A stretch of 64,000 nucleotides of DNA from Phycisphaerales bacterium (GTDB lineage Bacteria; Planctomycetota; Phycisphaerae; Phycisphaerales; SM1A02), in NCBI GenBank assembly GCA_029245245.1, contig JAQWPT010000028.1, positions 1 to 64,000 on the forward strand, in the 5' to 3' direction. A program made the translations under genes and the position numbers. Of the stretch, positions 1 to 8,621 are shown in pieces (within the stretch, counting starts at the first letter, position 1; each line of letters opens with the position of its first letter). A model generated the notes under the pieces. It was not told where the DNA came from. It saw only the letters and a program-made list of their open reading frames with translations, and made no database searches.

Positions 1-302
1 CCCAGGGGATCGAGCTGATCCATCGGAACCTTCGGTGCTTCTGCCACGGGCGGCTCGGGTGTGGCGGGGGCTTGCGCAGGCATGGCCGCTGCGAGCATCT
101 CCTTGCGACTGGAATCATCCAACGCATTCCACTTTCGAACGCAGCGACCGCAGCAGAACGCGACCTCCTGGCCGTCGTACTCGATGACGTTGTCCGTATC
201 CGTGATCTCCTCATCGGGCATCATCGGGCAGACGGTGTTTACGGGAGCCGCCATTGCGGTGACCGCGAAGGCGAAACTGGCAAGCAGGCTTCTCAGGGGC
301 AT
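1..302 (-). CDS. Secreted YHS/TRASH-like metal-binding protein (partial, runs off left edge)
   Basis: Only the N-terminal 100 residues are in the window; the gene continues beyond base 1. It opens with a signal peptide (MPLRSLLASFAFAVTAMA), followed by C-P-M-M-P-D-E-E-I and then Y-D-G-Q-E-V-A-F-C-C-G-R-C. A CP motif followed by a hydrophobic strand and F-C-C-x-x-C is the pattern of YHS/TRASH-type heavy-metal-binding domains, so a periplasmic metal-binding role is a family-level inference. After the domain the chain becomes Ala/Pro-rich. The start at 302 is chosen because GGAG lies 7 bases upstream. An in-frame ATG at 320 overlaps the stop of the upstream gene (ATGA), so the two genes are probably translationally coupled. 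Confidence 0.6.
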   Translation of the reverse strand, partial: MPLRSLLASFAFAVTAMAAPVNTVCPMMPDEEITDTDNVIEYDGQEVAFCCGRCVRKWNALDDSSRKEMLAAAMPAQAPATPEPPVAEAPKVPMDQLDPL

Positions 303-316
303 CGTGCATCTCCGTG

Positions 317-1207
317 TCATGGCTTCGGTTCCTTGGTTTGCTTCTTCGGTTCCAGCGACGTCGTCTCCGGCGTCATCTTCTCCAGCACCAACGCGTGCTG
401 TGTCGTCTTGTTGTACACAAGATAGGCCGACACATGGCGTCGGGCCACGAACGCGACCCGGCCGACATCCTTGGCATAGAACACGAGGTACCCCGACCGG
501 ATGTTTCCCGGCCCGATCTTGCCCTCGGCCGTCACCACGATCAACCGGGCATCGAACGTCCCAGCCGGCACCGTGACCCGCCAGGCACCCTTGTCCGCGT
601 AGATGAATTTCAGGGTGCCCGTGTATTTCTTGTCTTTCGGCTTGTGCAGATCGTAGACCGCGATCTTGGACTCCACGGTGCGTGACTCTCCGGTCTTGAG
701 TCCCGCAAGCAGGACCGGCTCGGGCGGATCGAAGATCGTGGCCACGCCCTGGTTGATGTTGACCTCGGTCGGCAGCATCAAGTCTCCATCCTTCAACAGG
801 AAGTACTTGATGTCTCGATTCGTCGTGTTGAGTGTCCACGCGCCTGCCGAGGACCCTGGTGGGTCATGGGGGTATCGATCCACGTGGGTCAGCAGGACCG
901 TGACGGACTTGCTGGACTGACCAGAGATCGTCCGCTGGTAGGAACCCTTCTGGTTCTGCAGTGGGTACCAGGGGGCGATGTCCTCGATGCCCGGCTGATC
1001 CAGCGGCCCTACGACCACCCCGGGCCCGAGCAGGTCCAGCATTGTTCGATCCTCATCCGTCAGCAGCGGCGACGTCTCGATCGGGTTGGCTGCGATGGCC
1101 TGACTCACACCCAGCCAGTCCAGCAGGATTGCCAGCACGAGAACGAGACAAGCCAGGATGAGCAGCGGAAGGCTCAGGCCATGGCGAGTCGGCGGCTGGT
1201 TGGGCAT
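317..1207 (-). CDS. Membrane-anchored protein of unknown function
   Basis: This 296-residue protein has one N-terminal hydrophobic segment (about residues 10-33) and an otherwise soluble, probably periplasmic body. The start at 1207 is supported by AAGGAG six bases upstream; the longer open frame to 1453 has no such signal. The C-terminal half contains V-P-A-G-T-F-D-A-R-L and later V-F-Y-A-K-D-V-G, a pattern that recalls DUF3108-type periplasmic proteins, but I do not recognise the family with certainty. Its stop overlaps the first possible ATG of the metal-binding-like gene to the left, which suggests a two-gene operon. The last 20 residues are rich in Lys, Pro and Glu. Confidence 0.6.
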   Translation of the reverse strand: MPNQPPTRHGLSLPLLILACLVLVLAILLDWLGVSQAIAANPIETSPLLTDEDRTMLDLLGPGVVVGPLDQPGIEDIAPWYPLQNQKGSYQRTISGQSSKSVTVLLTHVDRYPHDPPGSSAGAWTLNTTNRDIKYFLLKDGDLMLPTEVNINQGVATIFDPPEPVLLAGLKTGESRTVESKIAVYDLHKPKDKKYTGTLKFIYADKGAWRVTVPAGTFDARLIVVTAEGKIGPGNIRSGYLVFYAKDVGRVAFVARRHVSAYLVYNKTTQHALVLEKMTPETTSLEPKKQTKEPKP

Positions 1208-1380
1208 TGCGTGCTCCTTGAATCTCAATACAGGGTACCGATTTGGAAGCCGGCAGGTCCTGCGAATCCCCCATGCCGCCCAGATCCACCCACGGAAATC
1301 CGAATGCCTCAGGTCATGCGAAAGAACACTGGAACCCGGGGATTGTCCCAGCGAGACGACACTCTCATGGAGATGACCGA

Positions 1381-1557
1381 ATGCACCAGGATACGACTCG
1401 CAACACTCCCCGAACCGGCTGGTACCGAGCCATGAATCGGTCCAACGGGGCAACGGCGACCTTGAGTGGGGAGGCCGCCGCGGTGCCTCGCGTGAACCTG
1501 GTCGACATGGCCATCTATCTCACCTGGATCGGGATCGTGGCGACCATCTTCATCTGA
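1381..1557 (+). CDS. Possible small membrane protein (58 aa)
   Basis: A short open frame reads rightward between two leftward genes. It has GGAG eight bases before the ATG at 1381; another in-frame ATG lies at 1432. The C-terminus forms one hydrophobic helix (D-M-A-I-Y-L-T-W-I-G-I-V-A-T-I-F-I) that ends at the stop codon, the layout of a tail-anchored miniprotein. The first 20 residues are Arg/Thr-rich and unconvincing. I know no homologue. It could be a chance frame, because GC-rich DNA gives many. Confidence 0.35.
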   Translation: MHQDTTRNTPRTGWYRAMNRSNGATATLSGEAAAVPRVNLVDMAIYLTWIGIVATIFI

Positions 1558-1591
1558 TGCCGAAGACTTGAATCCAGGAAGAATGATGCAT

Positions 1592-1610
1592 CGCCCGCTG
1601 CCAGCGGGCG
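1592..1610. terminator. Perfect 8-bp hairpin between convergent frames
   Basis: CGCCCGCT and AGCGGGCG are perfect inverted arms separated by a 3-base loop. The hairpin lies just downstream of the A-type carrier gene on the minus strand and just after the small rightward frame. There is no clean T-run on either side; on the minus strand the following bases are mildly T-rich. It could act as a weak bidirectional terminator. Confidence 0.45.
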
Positions 1611-1653
1611 GTGCCCATGTCGTGATTTGAATGTTGCCCGAGGAGCAGTGCGA

Positions 1654-2028
1654 TCAGGCGCTGAAACTGCTGCCGCAGCCACAGGTATTGGTGGCGTTGG
1701 GGTTGTTGAAGACGAATCCACGTCCCATGACCTCGTCCTTGAAATCGATCTCGGTGCCATTGAGGTAGAGATAACTCTTGGGATCGCAGACTACGGTGAT
1801 GACCCGGCTGTCTTCGGACGCGTCATCCGTCTCACTCTCCGGATACGGGTATTCCCAACTCTCGTCACTGTCCTTGCTGTTCTCAGTGAGATCCAGCAGG
1901 TAACTGAAGCCACTGCAGCCACCACCCTTGACACCGACTCGAAGCCGGATGACTGCGGGATCGAGATCCTGCTGCTTGATGATCGAAGCGATCTCCCTGG
2001 CGGCGGTATTGGTCACTGTGACTGGCAT
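1654..2028 (-). CDS. erpA: A-type iron-sulfur carrier (HesB/IscA/SufA/ErpA family)
   Basis: This 124-residue protein carries Fe-S clusters to target proteins. The three conserved cysteines are present: Cys38 in G-G-G-C-S-G-F, and Cys116 and Cys118 in T-C-G-C-G-S-S-F near the C-terminus. The start at 2028 has GGAGAAG upstream, and the protein then begins directly with the family's N-terminal helix. Residues about 50-75 form an acidic, Ser/Glu/Asp-rich stretch longer than in typical members of about 107-115 residues. It is divergent from sufB, so it probably works with that operon. Choosing between the names sufA, erpA and iscA is not possible from sequence alone. Confidence 0.9.
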   Translation of the reverse strand: MPVTVTNTAAREIASIIKQQDLDPAVIRLRVGVKGGGCSGFSYLLDLTENSKDSDESWEYPYPESETDDASEDSRVITVVCDPKSYLYLNGTEIDFKDEVMGRGFVFNNPNATNTCGCGSSFSA

Positions 2029-2238
2029 TGAATCTTCTCCGGAAATCGTGGGGGGGGGCCCAACATGGGACACCCAGTGCAAGCACCTCATTCTAGACCT
2101 AATGAAGGTCATATGAAACCCGATTGGTCCCTAGAATCATTCCAGAAATGGCATTACAATGCCCGAACTGCCCATACGGCGTAGACCGCTGCGGCTCCTG
2201 GCCATGTATCCACCAACGCAATCCTTGAGGAAGCAGTT
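2029..2238. promoter_or_regulatory. Divergent control region between the A-type carrier and the SUF operon
   Basis: The 210-base region holds two outward-facing copies of the hexamer TAGAAT, a good -10 match: one on the plus strand at 2132-2137 and one on the minus strand at 2095-2090. They are part of a 7-base inverted pair (ATTCTAG at 2090-2096, CTAGAAT at 2131-2137). Between them lies a short perfect inverted repeat, GACCT at 2096-2100 and AGGTC at 2106-2110. A run of nine G residues sits at about 2050. No clear -35 boxes are visible. The symmetry suggests joint control of both directions, for example by an Fe-S responsive regulator, but no regulator gene is nearby. Confidence 0.4.
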
Positions 2239-3702
2239 ATGGCCAACGACTCAAACCAGATGCTCGATGCCTGGGCTGAGCAGAACGACTACAAGTGGGG
2301 GTTCGTTACCGACATCGAGTCGGAAACACTGCCACCTGGTCTGGATGAGGATGTCGTTCGTGCCATCTCCGCCCGGAAGAAGGAACCGCAGTGGCTGCTG
2401 GAGTGGCGACTCAAGGCCTACCGGCACTGGCTGACCATGGATGAGCCGGACTGGGCCCACTTCCCGGATCACGACTGGCGACCCATCGACTACAACGGCA
2501 TCAGCTACTACTCGGCTCCCAAGAGCGACGACGATCGGCCCAAGAGCCTTGACGAGGTCGATCCCAAGTTGCTGGAGACCTACGAGAAACTCGGCATCCC
2601 GCTGGAGGAACGCGCCGCCCTGGCCGGAGTCGCGGTGGACGCCGTCTTCGACAGCGTCTCCGTGGCCACGACCTACCGTGAAAAACTGGCCGAGGTAGGC
2701 GTGATCTTCTGCCCCATCTCAGAGGCCGTGCACGATCATCCCGAACTGGTTCAGCAGTACCTCGGACGGATCGTCCCACCCAACGACAACTTCTTCGCAG
2801 CCCTGAACTCGGCCGTCTTCACGGACGGCTCATTCGTCTTCATTCCCAAGGGCGTCACCTGCCCGATGGAACTGAGCACATACTTCCGGATCAACTCCCT
2901 GAACACCGGGCAGTTCGAGCGGACGCTCATCATCGCCGAAGAAGGCGCCTCGGTGAGCTACCTCGAGGGCTGTACCGCCCCGATGCGGGACGAGAACCAG
3001 CTGCACGCGGCGGTGGTCGAACTGATCGCCCTCGACGACGCTTCCATCAAGTACTCGACCATCCAGAACTGGTACCCCGGCGACGAGAACGGCAAGGGTG
3101 GCATCTACAACTTCGTGACCAAGCGTGGACTCTGCGAAGGCGACCGAAGCCACATCTCGTGGACGCAGGTGGAAACCGGCTCGGCCATCACCTGGAAGTA
3201 TCCCTCCTGCATTCTCAAGGGCCACGACTCCATCGGTGAGTTCTACTCGGTCGCCCTGACCAACATGAAGCAGCAGGCGGATACCGGGACGAAGATGATC
3301 CACATCGGCCGCAACACGCGAAGCAACATCGTCTCCAAGGGCATCTCGGCCGGCAACGGCCAGAACACCTACCGTGGCCAGGTGAAGATCCGGCCCAAGG
3401 CGACCAACGCCCGCAACTACACCCAGTGCGACTCCATGCTCATGGGCGACCGCTGCGGAGCCCACACTTTCCCCTACATCGAGGCGGACAACGACACCGC
3501 CATCGTCGAGCACGAAGCCTCGACCTCCAAGATCGGGGAAGACCAGATCTTCTACTGCAACCAGCGCGGCATCTCCTCGGAGGACGCCGTATCCATGATC
3601 GTCAACGGGTTCTGCCGCGAGGTCCTCGCGGAACTGCCCATGGAATTCGCCGTCGAGGCGAAGAAACTCCTCGAGGTCAGCCTCGAGGGAAGCGTGGGCT
3701 GA
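2239..3702 (+). CDS. sufB: Fe-S cluster assembly scaffold protein SufB
   Basis: This 487-residue protein matches SufB along its length, including the segments N-A-V-F-T-D-G-S-F and Y-F-R-I-N near residues 190-225 and the C-terminal [15 protein letters not shown]. SufB forms the SufBCD scaffold in the cytoplasm, where sulfur and iron are assembled into clusters. The start at 2239 has GAGGA nearby upstream. It is the first gene of a tightly packed operon in the order sufB-C-D-S, followed by sufT-like, Rieske and sulfotransferase genes. No anomaly is visible. Confidence 0.97.
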   Translation: MANDSNQMLDAWAEQNDYKWGFVTDIESETLPPGLDEDVVRAISARKKEPQWLLEWRLKAYRHWLTMDEPDWAHFPDHDWRPIDYNGISYYSAPKSDDDRPKSLDEVDPKLLETYEKLGIPLEERAALAGVAVDAVFDSVSVATTYREKLAEVGVIFCPISEAVHDHPELVQQYLGRIVPPNDNFFAALNSAVFTDGSFVFIPKGVTCPMELSTYFRINSLNTGQFERTLIIAEEGASVSYLEGCTAPMRDENQLHAAVVELIALDDASIKYSTIQNWYPGDENGKGGIYNFVTKRGLCEGDRSHISWTQVETGSAITWKYPSCILKGHDSIGEFYSVALTNMKQQADTGTKMIHIGRNTRSNIVSKGISAGNGQNTYRGQVKIRPKATNARNYTQCDSMLMGDRCGAHTFPYIEADNDTAIVEHEASTSKIGEDQIFYCNQRGISSEDAVSMIVNGFCREVLAELPMEFAVEAKKLLEVSLEGSVG

Positions 3703-3723
3703 CCCCCCCGACAGGAACGAGAC

Positions 3724-4488
3724 ATGCTCCAGATCACCAACCTCCATGCATCCGTCGAAGGCACCGAGATTCTCCGTGGCATCGACCTGACCATTCCCTC
3801 CGGCGAGGTGCACTCCATCATGGGCCCCAACGGCTCCGGCAAGTCCACCCTCGCCCGTGTGCTCGCCGGCGAGGAGACCTACGAGGTCACCGAGGGCTCG
3901 ATCACGCTCGACGGCGAAGATCTGCTGGACATGGATCCCGACGAGCGTGCCTGCGAAGGCCTGTTCATGGCCTTCCAGTACCCGGTGGAGATCCCCGGGG
4001 TCAGCACGAAGTACTTCCTTCGCGCCGCGGTCAACGCCGTGCGGGCGCACCGTGAACTGAGTGAGCTCGATGCCTACGAGTTCCTGCAGCTGGTCAAGGA
4101 GAAGGCCCAGGCCCTGGCACTGGACACCTCCCTGCTGGATCGCTCCGTCAACGAAGGGTTCTCCGGCGGCGAGAAGAAGCGAGCCGAGATCTTCCAGATG
4201 GCGATGCTCGACCCGAAGATGTGCGTGCTGGACGAGACCGACTCCGGCCTCGACATCGACGCATTGAAGGTCGTCTCCGACGGCGTCAACGCCCTGCGTG
4301 ACGGCAACCGCAGCTTCCTGGTGATCACCCACTACCAGCGCCTGCTCAACTACATCGTTCCCGACGTCGTGCACGTACTCGTCAACGGACGAATCGCCCG
4401 CACCGGCGGCAAGGAACTCGCCCAGCTGCTGGAAGCCGAAGGCTACGCCGGCATCGAAGCCGAGAGCGGAGTCGCCAACGGCGCCTGA
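3724..4488 (+). CDS. sufC: Fe-S assembly ATPase SufC
   Basis: This 254-residue ABC-type ATPase energises the SufBCD scaffold. Walker A is G-P-N-G-S-G-K-S-T at residues 34-42, the Q-loop Gln is residue 85, the signature S-G-G-E-K is at 147-151, Walker B with its catalytic Glu is C-V-L-D-E at 167-171, the D-loop is at 174-177 and the switch His is residue 203. The signature ending in K-K-R is characteristic of SufC rather than transport ATPases. It starts 21 bases after sufB and is followed 11 bases later by sufD. Confidence 0.97.
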   Translation: MLQITNLHASVEGTEILRGIDLTIPSGEVHSIMGPNGSGKSTLARVLAGEETYEVTEGSITLDGEDLLDMDPDERACEGLFMAFQYPVEIPGVSTKYFLRAAVNAVRAHRELSELDAYEFLQLVKEKAQALALDTSLLDRSVNEGFSGGEKKRAEIFQMAMLDPKMCVLDETDSGLDIDALKVVSDGVNALRDGNRSFLVITHYQRLLNYIVPDVVHVLVNGRIARTGGKELAQLLEAEGYAGIEAESGVANGA

Positions 4489-4499
4489 ACGGAACACCG

Positions 4500-5837
4500 A
4501 TGACCACCGACACCATGAACGATCAACACCTGTTCGAATCCGAGTTCACCCGCCTCGTGGACCTCGGCGGCCCGCTTGCGGGCCTGCGCCGAGAAGCCTA
4601 CGACCGGTTCATCGAACTGGGATGGCCGACGATGCGGGGCGAAGCCTACCGCTACACCGACTGCCGACCCATCGCCGAGGCCGACCTGCAACTGGCTTCC
4701 CCCGATGTCGAGGTCGCGATGGACGAACTGCGATCCCACCTGCTCGAGGGCGTACCGACGCACCGGCTGGTCTTCGTCAACGGCGTGTACAACGACACCC
4801 TCTCCGACATCGGCACGGTGCCCGGTGGCGTCACCGTCACCCGGCTGGCCAGCGCGATCGAGGACCAGGAAGACCTGGTCACCCGGCACCTGGGCACGAC
4901 CATCGACTGGAAGAGCGATGCGTTCGACGCCTTGAACACCGCCTTCGTCGAAGACGGCCTGTTCATGCACGTCCCTGCCGGCGTGCACCTGGAACACCCC
5001 GTACACGTACTGCACGTGACCCGGCCCGGCGCGAAGCCGATCGTCTCGCACCCACGAGCCCTGATCGTGGTCGAGGACGGCGGCCGAGCGACCTGCGTCG
5101 AAACCTGCTGCGGCCTCGGTGACGAGCCGTGCCTCGTGAATCCGGTGACCGAGATCGTCGCCGGACACGACGTGCACGTCGACCACTACCGCATCGTCCG
5201 CGAAGGCGCCGGCACCTGGCACATCGGCGGCCTCGGGCTCATCCAGGGCAATGGAACCAACGTCAACTCCTGCTGCATGGCACTCGATGGCGCGCTGATT
5301 CGCAACGGCATGACGGCCACGCTCGACGGCACTGATGGCATGGCCAACCTCCGCGGCCTGGCCCTGGTCGACGGCACCCGGCACGTGGACAACTTCCTCC
5401 GCGTCAACCACATGAAGCCCGACTGCAACAGTCGTGAGTACTTCAAGCACATCCTCAGCGACAAGGGATCCACCTCCTTCACCGGCCGGATCTACGTGGA
5501 GCAGGATGCCCAGAAGACCGACGCCGTGCAGACGAACATGAACCTGCTGCTCTCGGAACAGGCCCGCGTCCGCACCCGACCCCAGTTGGAGATCTTCGCC
5601 GACGACGTCAAGTGCACCCACGGTGCGACCATCGGCCGACTCGACGAGCAGGCCGCCTTCTACCTGCACGCCAGGGGCATCGGCCGCGAGGCAGCCCGCA
5701 GCCTGCTCACCTTCGCCTTCGCCAACGAGGTGATCGAGGACATCGAGCTGCTGCCCCTGCGTCGCAAGATGGAAACCCTGATCCTGGAACGTCTCCCCCA
5801 CGGCGACCTGCTCCAGTCGATGGACAGCGTAGACTGA
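4500..5837 (+). CDS. sufD: Fe-S cluster assembly protein SufD
   Basis: This 445-residue paralogue of SufB pairs with it in the SufBC2D complex. Typical segments are visible: D-A-F-D-A-L-N-T-A-F-V-E-D-G in the middle, T-R-P-Q-L-E-I-F-A-D-D-V-K-C-T-H-G-A-T-I-G near the C-terminus, and the following A-F-Y-L-H-A-R-G-I. The last two are hallmark SufD stretches containing the cluster-related Cys and His. The exact start is uncertain because a second in-frame ATG lies five codons downstream and neither has a strong ribosome-binding site. Confidence 0.96.
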   Translation: MTTDTMNDQHLFESEFTRLVDLGGPLAGLRREAYDRFIELGWPTMRGEAYRYTDCRPIAEADLQLASPDVEVAMDELRSHLLEGVPTHRLVFVNGVYNDTLSDIGTVPGGVTVTRLASAIEDQEDLVTRHLGTTIDWKSDAFDALNTAFVEDGLFMHVPAGVHLEHPVHVLHVTRPGAKPIVSHPRALIVVEDGGRATCVETCCGLGDEPCLVNPVTEIVAGHDVHVDHYRIVREGAGTWHIGGLGLIQGNGTNVNSCCMALDGALIRNGMTATLDGTDGMANLRGLALVDGTRHVDNFLRVNHMKPDCNSREYFKHILSDKGSTSFTGRIYVEQDAQKTDAVQTNMNLLLSEQARVRTRPQLEIFADDVKCTHGATIGRLDEQAAFYLHARGIGREAARSLLTFAFANEVIEDIELLPLRRKMETLILERLPHGDLLQSMDSVD

Positions 5838-5847
5838 TGGGGCACCC

Positions 5848-7086
5848 ATGAGCGCCTCGACCGGACAAGCACTGGACCTCGATCGAATCCGCAGGGACTT
5901 CCCCCTGCTGGATCGACGCGTGCACGACCAGCCGCTGATCTACCTGGACAACGCCGCGACCACCCCTCGGCCGCAACCGGTGATCGACGCGGTACTCGGT
6001 TTTGAAACCTCCTACACGGCCAACGTGCACCGGGCAGTGCATGAACTCAGTGCCGAGGCGACCGATGCCTACGAGGGGGCGAGGAAGACAATCGCTTCGT
6101 TCATCAACGCCCCGCGACACGAGGAAGTGATCTGGACCCGGGGCACCACCGAAGCCATCAATCTCTTCGCCAACTCCTGGGGCGTGGCCAACCTGGGCGA
6201 GGGCGACGAGGTCCTGCTCACGGGCATGGAGCACCATGCCAACATCGTTCCCTGGCAGATGCTGCGGGATCGACTGGGCATCGTGCTCAACGTGGTCCCG
6301 GTCGAAGATGACGGCACCATCACGCTGGACACCTTCGTCGAGCACATGAACGAGCGTACGAAACTGGTGGCGATCACCTGGACCAGCAACGTGCTGGGTA
6401 CGGTCAACGACGTGACGGCGATCTGCGCCGCGGCCCGCGAGCAGGGCATCACCACCATGCTCGATGCGGCCCAGGCGCTGCCGCACACCCCGGTGGATGT
6501 CCAGGCCGTCGGCTGCGATGCCCTGGCCTTCTCCGGGCACAAGATGTACGGCCCCACGGGCATCGGCTGTCTCTGGGCGCGGCACGAACTGCTGGAGTCG
6601 ATGCCCCCGTGGCAGGGTGGCGGCGACATGATCGAGAAGGTCACCTTCGAGCAGACCACCTACAACGACGTGCCGTGGAAGTTCGAGGCGGGCACGCCCA
6701 ACATCTCCGGTGCCATCGGGCTCGGGGCCGCGGTCACCTGGCTGAAGAACCTCGGCATGGAAGCGGTCGCCGCCCACGAGCGTCACCTGCTGGTGCACGC
6801 GCTGGAGCGACTGCAGGCCATCGACCGCGTTCGCATGATCGGCAATGCCCCGCACCGCGCCGCGGTGATCTCGTTCCTGGTCGACGGCATCCACCCCCAC
6901 GACCTGGGAACGTTCCTGGATCGCCACGGGGTCGCCATTCGCACCGGCCACCACTGTGCATGGCCCTTGATGGACCGCTTCGAGGTTCCCGCCACGGCGA
7001 GGATCTCCATGGGCGTCTACAACACCACACATGAACTCGACGAGTTCGCCGACCGGCTGCTGCGGGTCATCGAAGTCTTCGGCTGA
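5848..7086 (+). CDS. sufS: Cysteine desulfurase SufS (class V, PLP-dependent)
   Basis: This 412-residue enzyme takes sulfur from L-cysteine as a persulfide for cluster assembly. The PLP-binding Lys is residue 232 in F-S-G-H-K-M-Y-G-P, the active-site Cys is residue 370 in R-T-G-H-H-C-A-W-P, and His129 in M-E-H-H-A-N sits where the cofactor-stacking His is expected. All three are offset by the same six residues from the E. coli SufS positions, so the assignment is firm. No sufE or sufU gene is present nearby, so the sulfur acceptor is unknown in this window. Confidence 0.97.
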   Translation: MSASTGQALDLDRIRRDFPLLDRRVHDQPLIYLDNAATTPRPQPVIDAVLGFETSYTANVHRAVHELSAEATDAYEGARKTIASFINAPRHEEVIWTRGTTEAINLFANSWGVANLGEGDEVLLTGMEHHANIVPWQMLRDRLGIVLNVVPVEDDGTITLDTFVEHMNERTKLVAITWTSNVLGTVNDVTAICAAAREQGITTMLDAAQALPHTPVDVQAVGCDALAFSGHKMYGPTGIGCLWARHELLESMPPWQGGGDMIEKVTFEQTTYNDVPWKFEAGTPNISGAIGLGAAVTWLKNLGMEAVAAHERHLLVHALERLQAIDRVRMIGNAPHRAAVISFLVDGIHPHDLGTFLDRHGVAIRTGHHCAWPLMDRFEVPATARISMGVYNTTHELDEFADRLLRVIEVFG

Positions 7087-7100
7087 GAACGAGCACACGC

Positions 7101-7505
7101 ATGTCCACCATCACCCCGGAAGATCATCCGCTGGCCAACGCCGTGCGCAAGGCGCTCAGCAGCGTGCGTGATCCGGAGATACCGGTGAACATCTTCGACC
7201 TCGGGCTCATCTACGAGGCCCGCATCGACGAGCACGCCGGGGTGCACGTGACGATGACGCTCACCACGCCCAACTGCCCCATGGCGGAAGTCATCCCCGG
7301 CCAGGTCGAGCAGGCCGTGGCCGCGGTCGAGGGTGTGACCGGCGCCGCGGTCGACCTCACGTGGGAACCGACGTGGGACCCGCAGATGATGAGCGAGGCC
7401 GCGAAACTCGAACTGGACTTCACCGGCAAGTTCGATCCGGCGAAGTTTGCCCAGAAGAAACCCACCCCCATGACCTTCAACCGCAAGGAGCGGCCACGCG
7501 ACTGA
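7101..7505 (+). CDS. sufT: SufT-like DUF59/MIP18-family protein
   Basis: This 134-residue protein has the DUF59 (MIP18) core: S-V-R-D-P-E-I-P-V-N-I-F-D-L-G-L-I-Y-E near residues 20-38 and T-L-T-T-P-N-C-P-M-A at about 50-60, with the conserved Cys. In other bacteria this family (SufT) helps mature Fe-S proteins, and its place between sufS and the Rieske gene supports that role. A basic tail of about 25 residues (K-K-P-T-P-M-T-F-N-R-K-E-R-P-R) extends past the domain. Confidence 0.9.
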   Translation: MSTITPEDHPLANAVRKALSSVRDPEIPVNIFDLGLIYEARIDEHAGVHVTMTLTTPNCPMAEVIPGQVEQAVAAVEGVTGAAVDLTWEPTWDPQMMSEAAKLELDFTGKFDPAKFAQKKPTPMTFNRKERPRD

Positions 7506-7520
7506 CGCGGCCGAAGCACC

Positions 7521-7832
7521 ATGTCCGATTTCAAGCGAGTGGCAATGCTCACCGACGTGCCGTCGGGCACCGTGTACGGGGTCGACATCGACGGCGATCG
7601 CATCGCCATCTGCAACGTCGATGGCGAGATCACGGCACTTTCAGGCACGTGCACCCACGCTGACGCGGACCTCTGCGACGGCGACATCGAGGACGGCTGC
7701 CTGGTGTGTCCGCTGCACTACGCGTCCTTCGACGCCCGCACCGGCCACCCCATCGAGCCGCCCGCGGACGAACCGCTTCGCGTCTACGAGGTCAAGATCG
7801 AGGGCGAGGACATTCTCGTCAGCGTCGGCTGA
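7521..7832 (+). CDS. Rieske-type [2Fe-2S] ferredoxin
   Basis: This 103-residue soluble protein has the two Rieske boxes, C44-T-H46 and C63-P-L-H66, which would bind a [2Fe-2S] cluster through two Cys and two His. Length and absence of a membrane segment fit the NirD/biphenyl-dioxygenase ferredoxin type rather than a bc1-complex Rieske protein. Rieske proteins of this kind are common at the end of SUF operons. Its stop codon shares a base with the start of the next gene (TGATG). Confidence 0.93.
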   Translation: MSDFKRVAMLTDVPSGTVYGVDIDGDRIAICNVDGEITALSGTCTHADADLCDGDIEDGCLVCPLHYASFDARTGHPIEPPADEPLRVYEVKIEGEDILVSVG

Positions 7833-8479
7833 TGGAACTCGATCGCACCAAGACCATCCTGGTGTCGCATCCCCGCAGCGGGCTGAACTGGCTTCGCTAC
7901 TGCATCGAACACTTCTCCGGTCGTCCTACGCCGGGCTTCGGCAAACTGGTCTCCGAGGGCGACCCGGTGCTCTACCGCACCCACGACGTACGCAAGACGA
8001 GCGGGCCGGAAACGAGTGACTGCATCTTCTACGAACAGGGCCGGTACCCGCTGTTCGTGCGGCAGGTGCTGTCGCTGTGCGGGCGGCGCTTCACACCGAT
8101 CTTTCCCCGCATGGTGCTGCTGGTGCGTGACTACCATGCCAACGCGGTCCGCAGCGAGTGGAACCCATCGCGGTACGCGGTGAATGTGCGGGCCTACGAC
8201 GCCTTCGAGGGCGAGAAGATGATCCTCTACTACGAGGACATGAAGGACGACTTCGCGCAGGTCGAGCGGTTGCTGGACTTCCTGGGCATCGCCCACGAGG
8301 AGCCCTTCGACGTGGAGGCGCACCGCGAGAAATCGCTGTCGTGGTACGACACCAAGGGCATCGGCCTCAGCGCCAAGCCCGGCACGCTTGACGATGACCA
8401 GCGGTCCCGGCTGCAGTCGGACATGCGCCGCCGCATCGGCCCGTGCATGGACACCCTGCTGGGACGCTACGCCCGCTGA
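7832..8479 (+). CDS. Sulfotransferase-family protein at the end of the SUF operon
   Basis: This 215-residue protein has the phosphosulfate-binding loop H-P-R-S-G-L-N-W at residues 13-20 and the 3'-phosphate-binding segment V-R-D ... V-R-S with Arg99 and Ser108, both typical of PAPS-dependent sulfotransferases. It would transfer a sulfonate group from PAPS to an unknown acceptor. The family's usual catalytic His is not certain. The ATG at 7832 overlaps the Rieske stop, so it is very likely co-translated with the SUF genes, an unusual neighbourhood. It is shorter than many bacterial sulfotransferases (250-300 residues). Confidence 0.8.
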   Translation: MELDRTKTILVSHPRSGLNWLRYCIEHFSGRPTPGFGKLVSEGDPVLYRTHDVRKTSGPETSDCIFYEQGRYPLFVRQVLSLCGRRFTPIFPRMVLLVRDYHANAVRSEWNPSRYAVNVRAYDAFEGEKMILYYEDMKDDFAQVERLLDFLGIAHEEPFDVEAHREKSLSWYDTKGIGLSAKPGTLDDDQRSRLQSDMRRRIGPCMDTLLGRYAR

Positions 8480-8621
8480 ATGCAACAACCCATGCGGGGA
8501 CGAGGCACCCTGCCCCTTCACCTGTCCAAGCGACTGGCTCCGGCCGGGTCGGCAAGGGTTTTGAAAGAAACCTGTTCTCAGGCGGCAGGAGGTCACACCG
8601 GGCCTCCGAAACCATGAAATG

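Noticed and set aside
2830-4497. Long minus-strand open frame opposite sufB and sufC (555 codons)
   Set aside because: It is the antisense shadow of two firmly identified genes in GC-rich DNA, with Gly/Val/Asp-biased low-information sequence and no ribosome-binding site.
4443-5849. 468-codon antisense frame opposite sufD
   Set aside because: Antisense shadow with Val/Asp/Gly/His bias and no recognisable domain, opposite a firmly identified gene.
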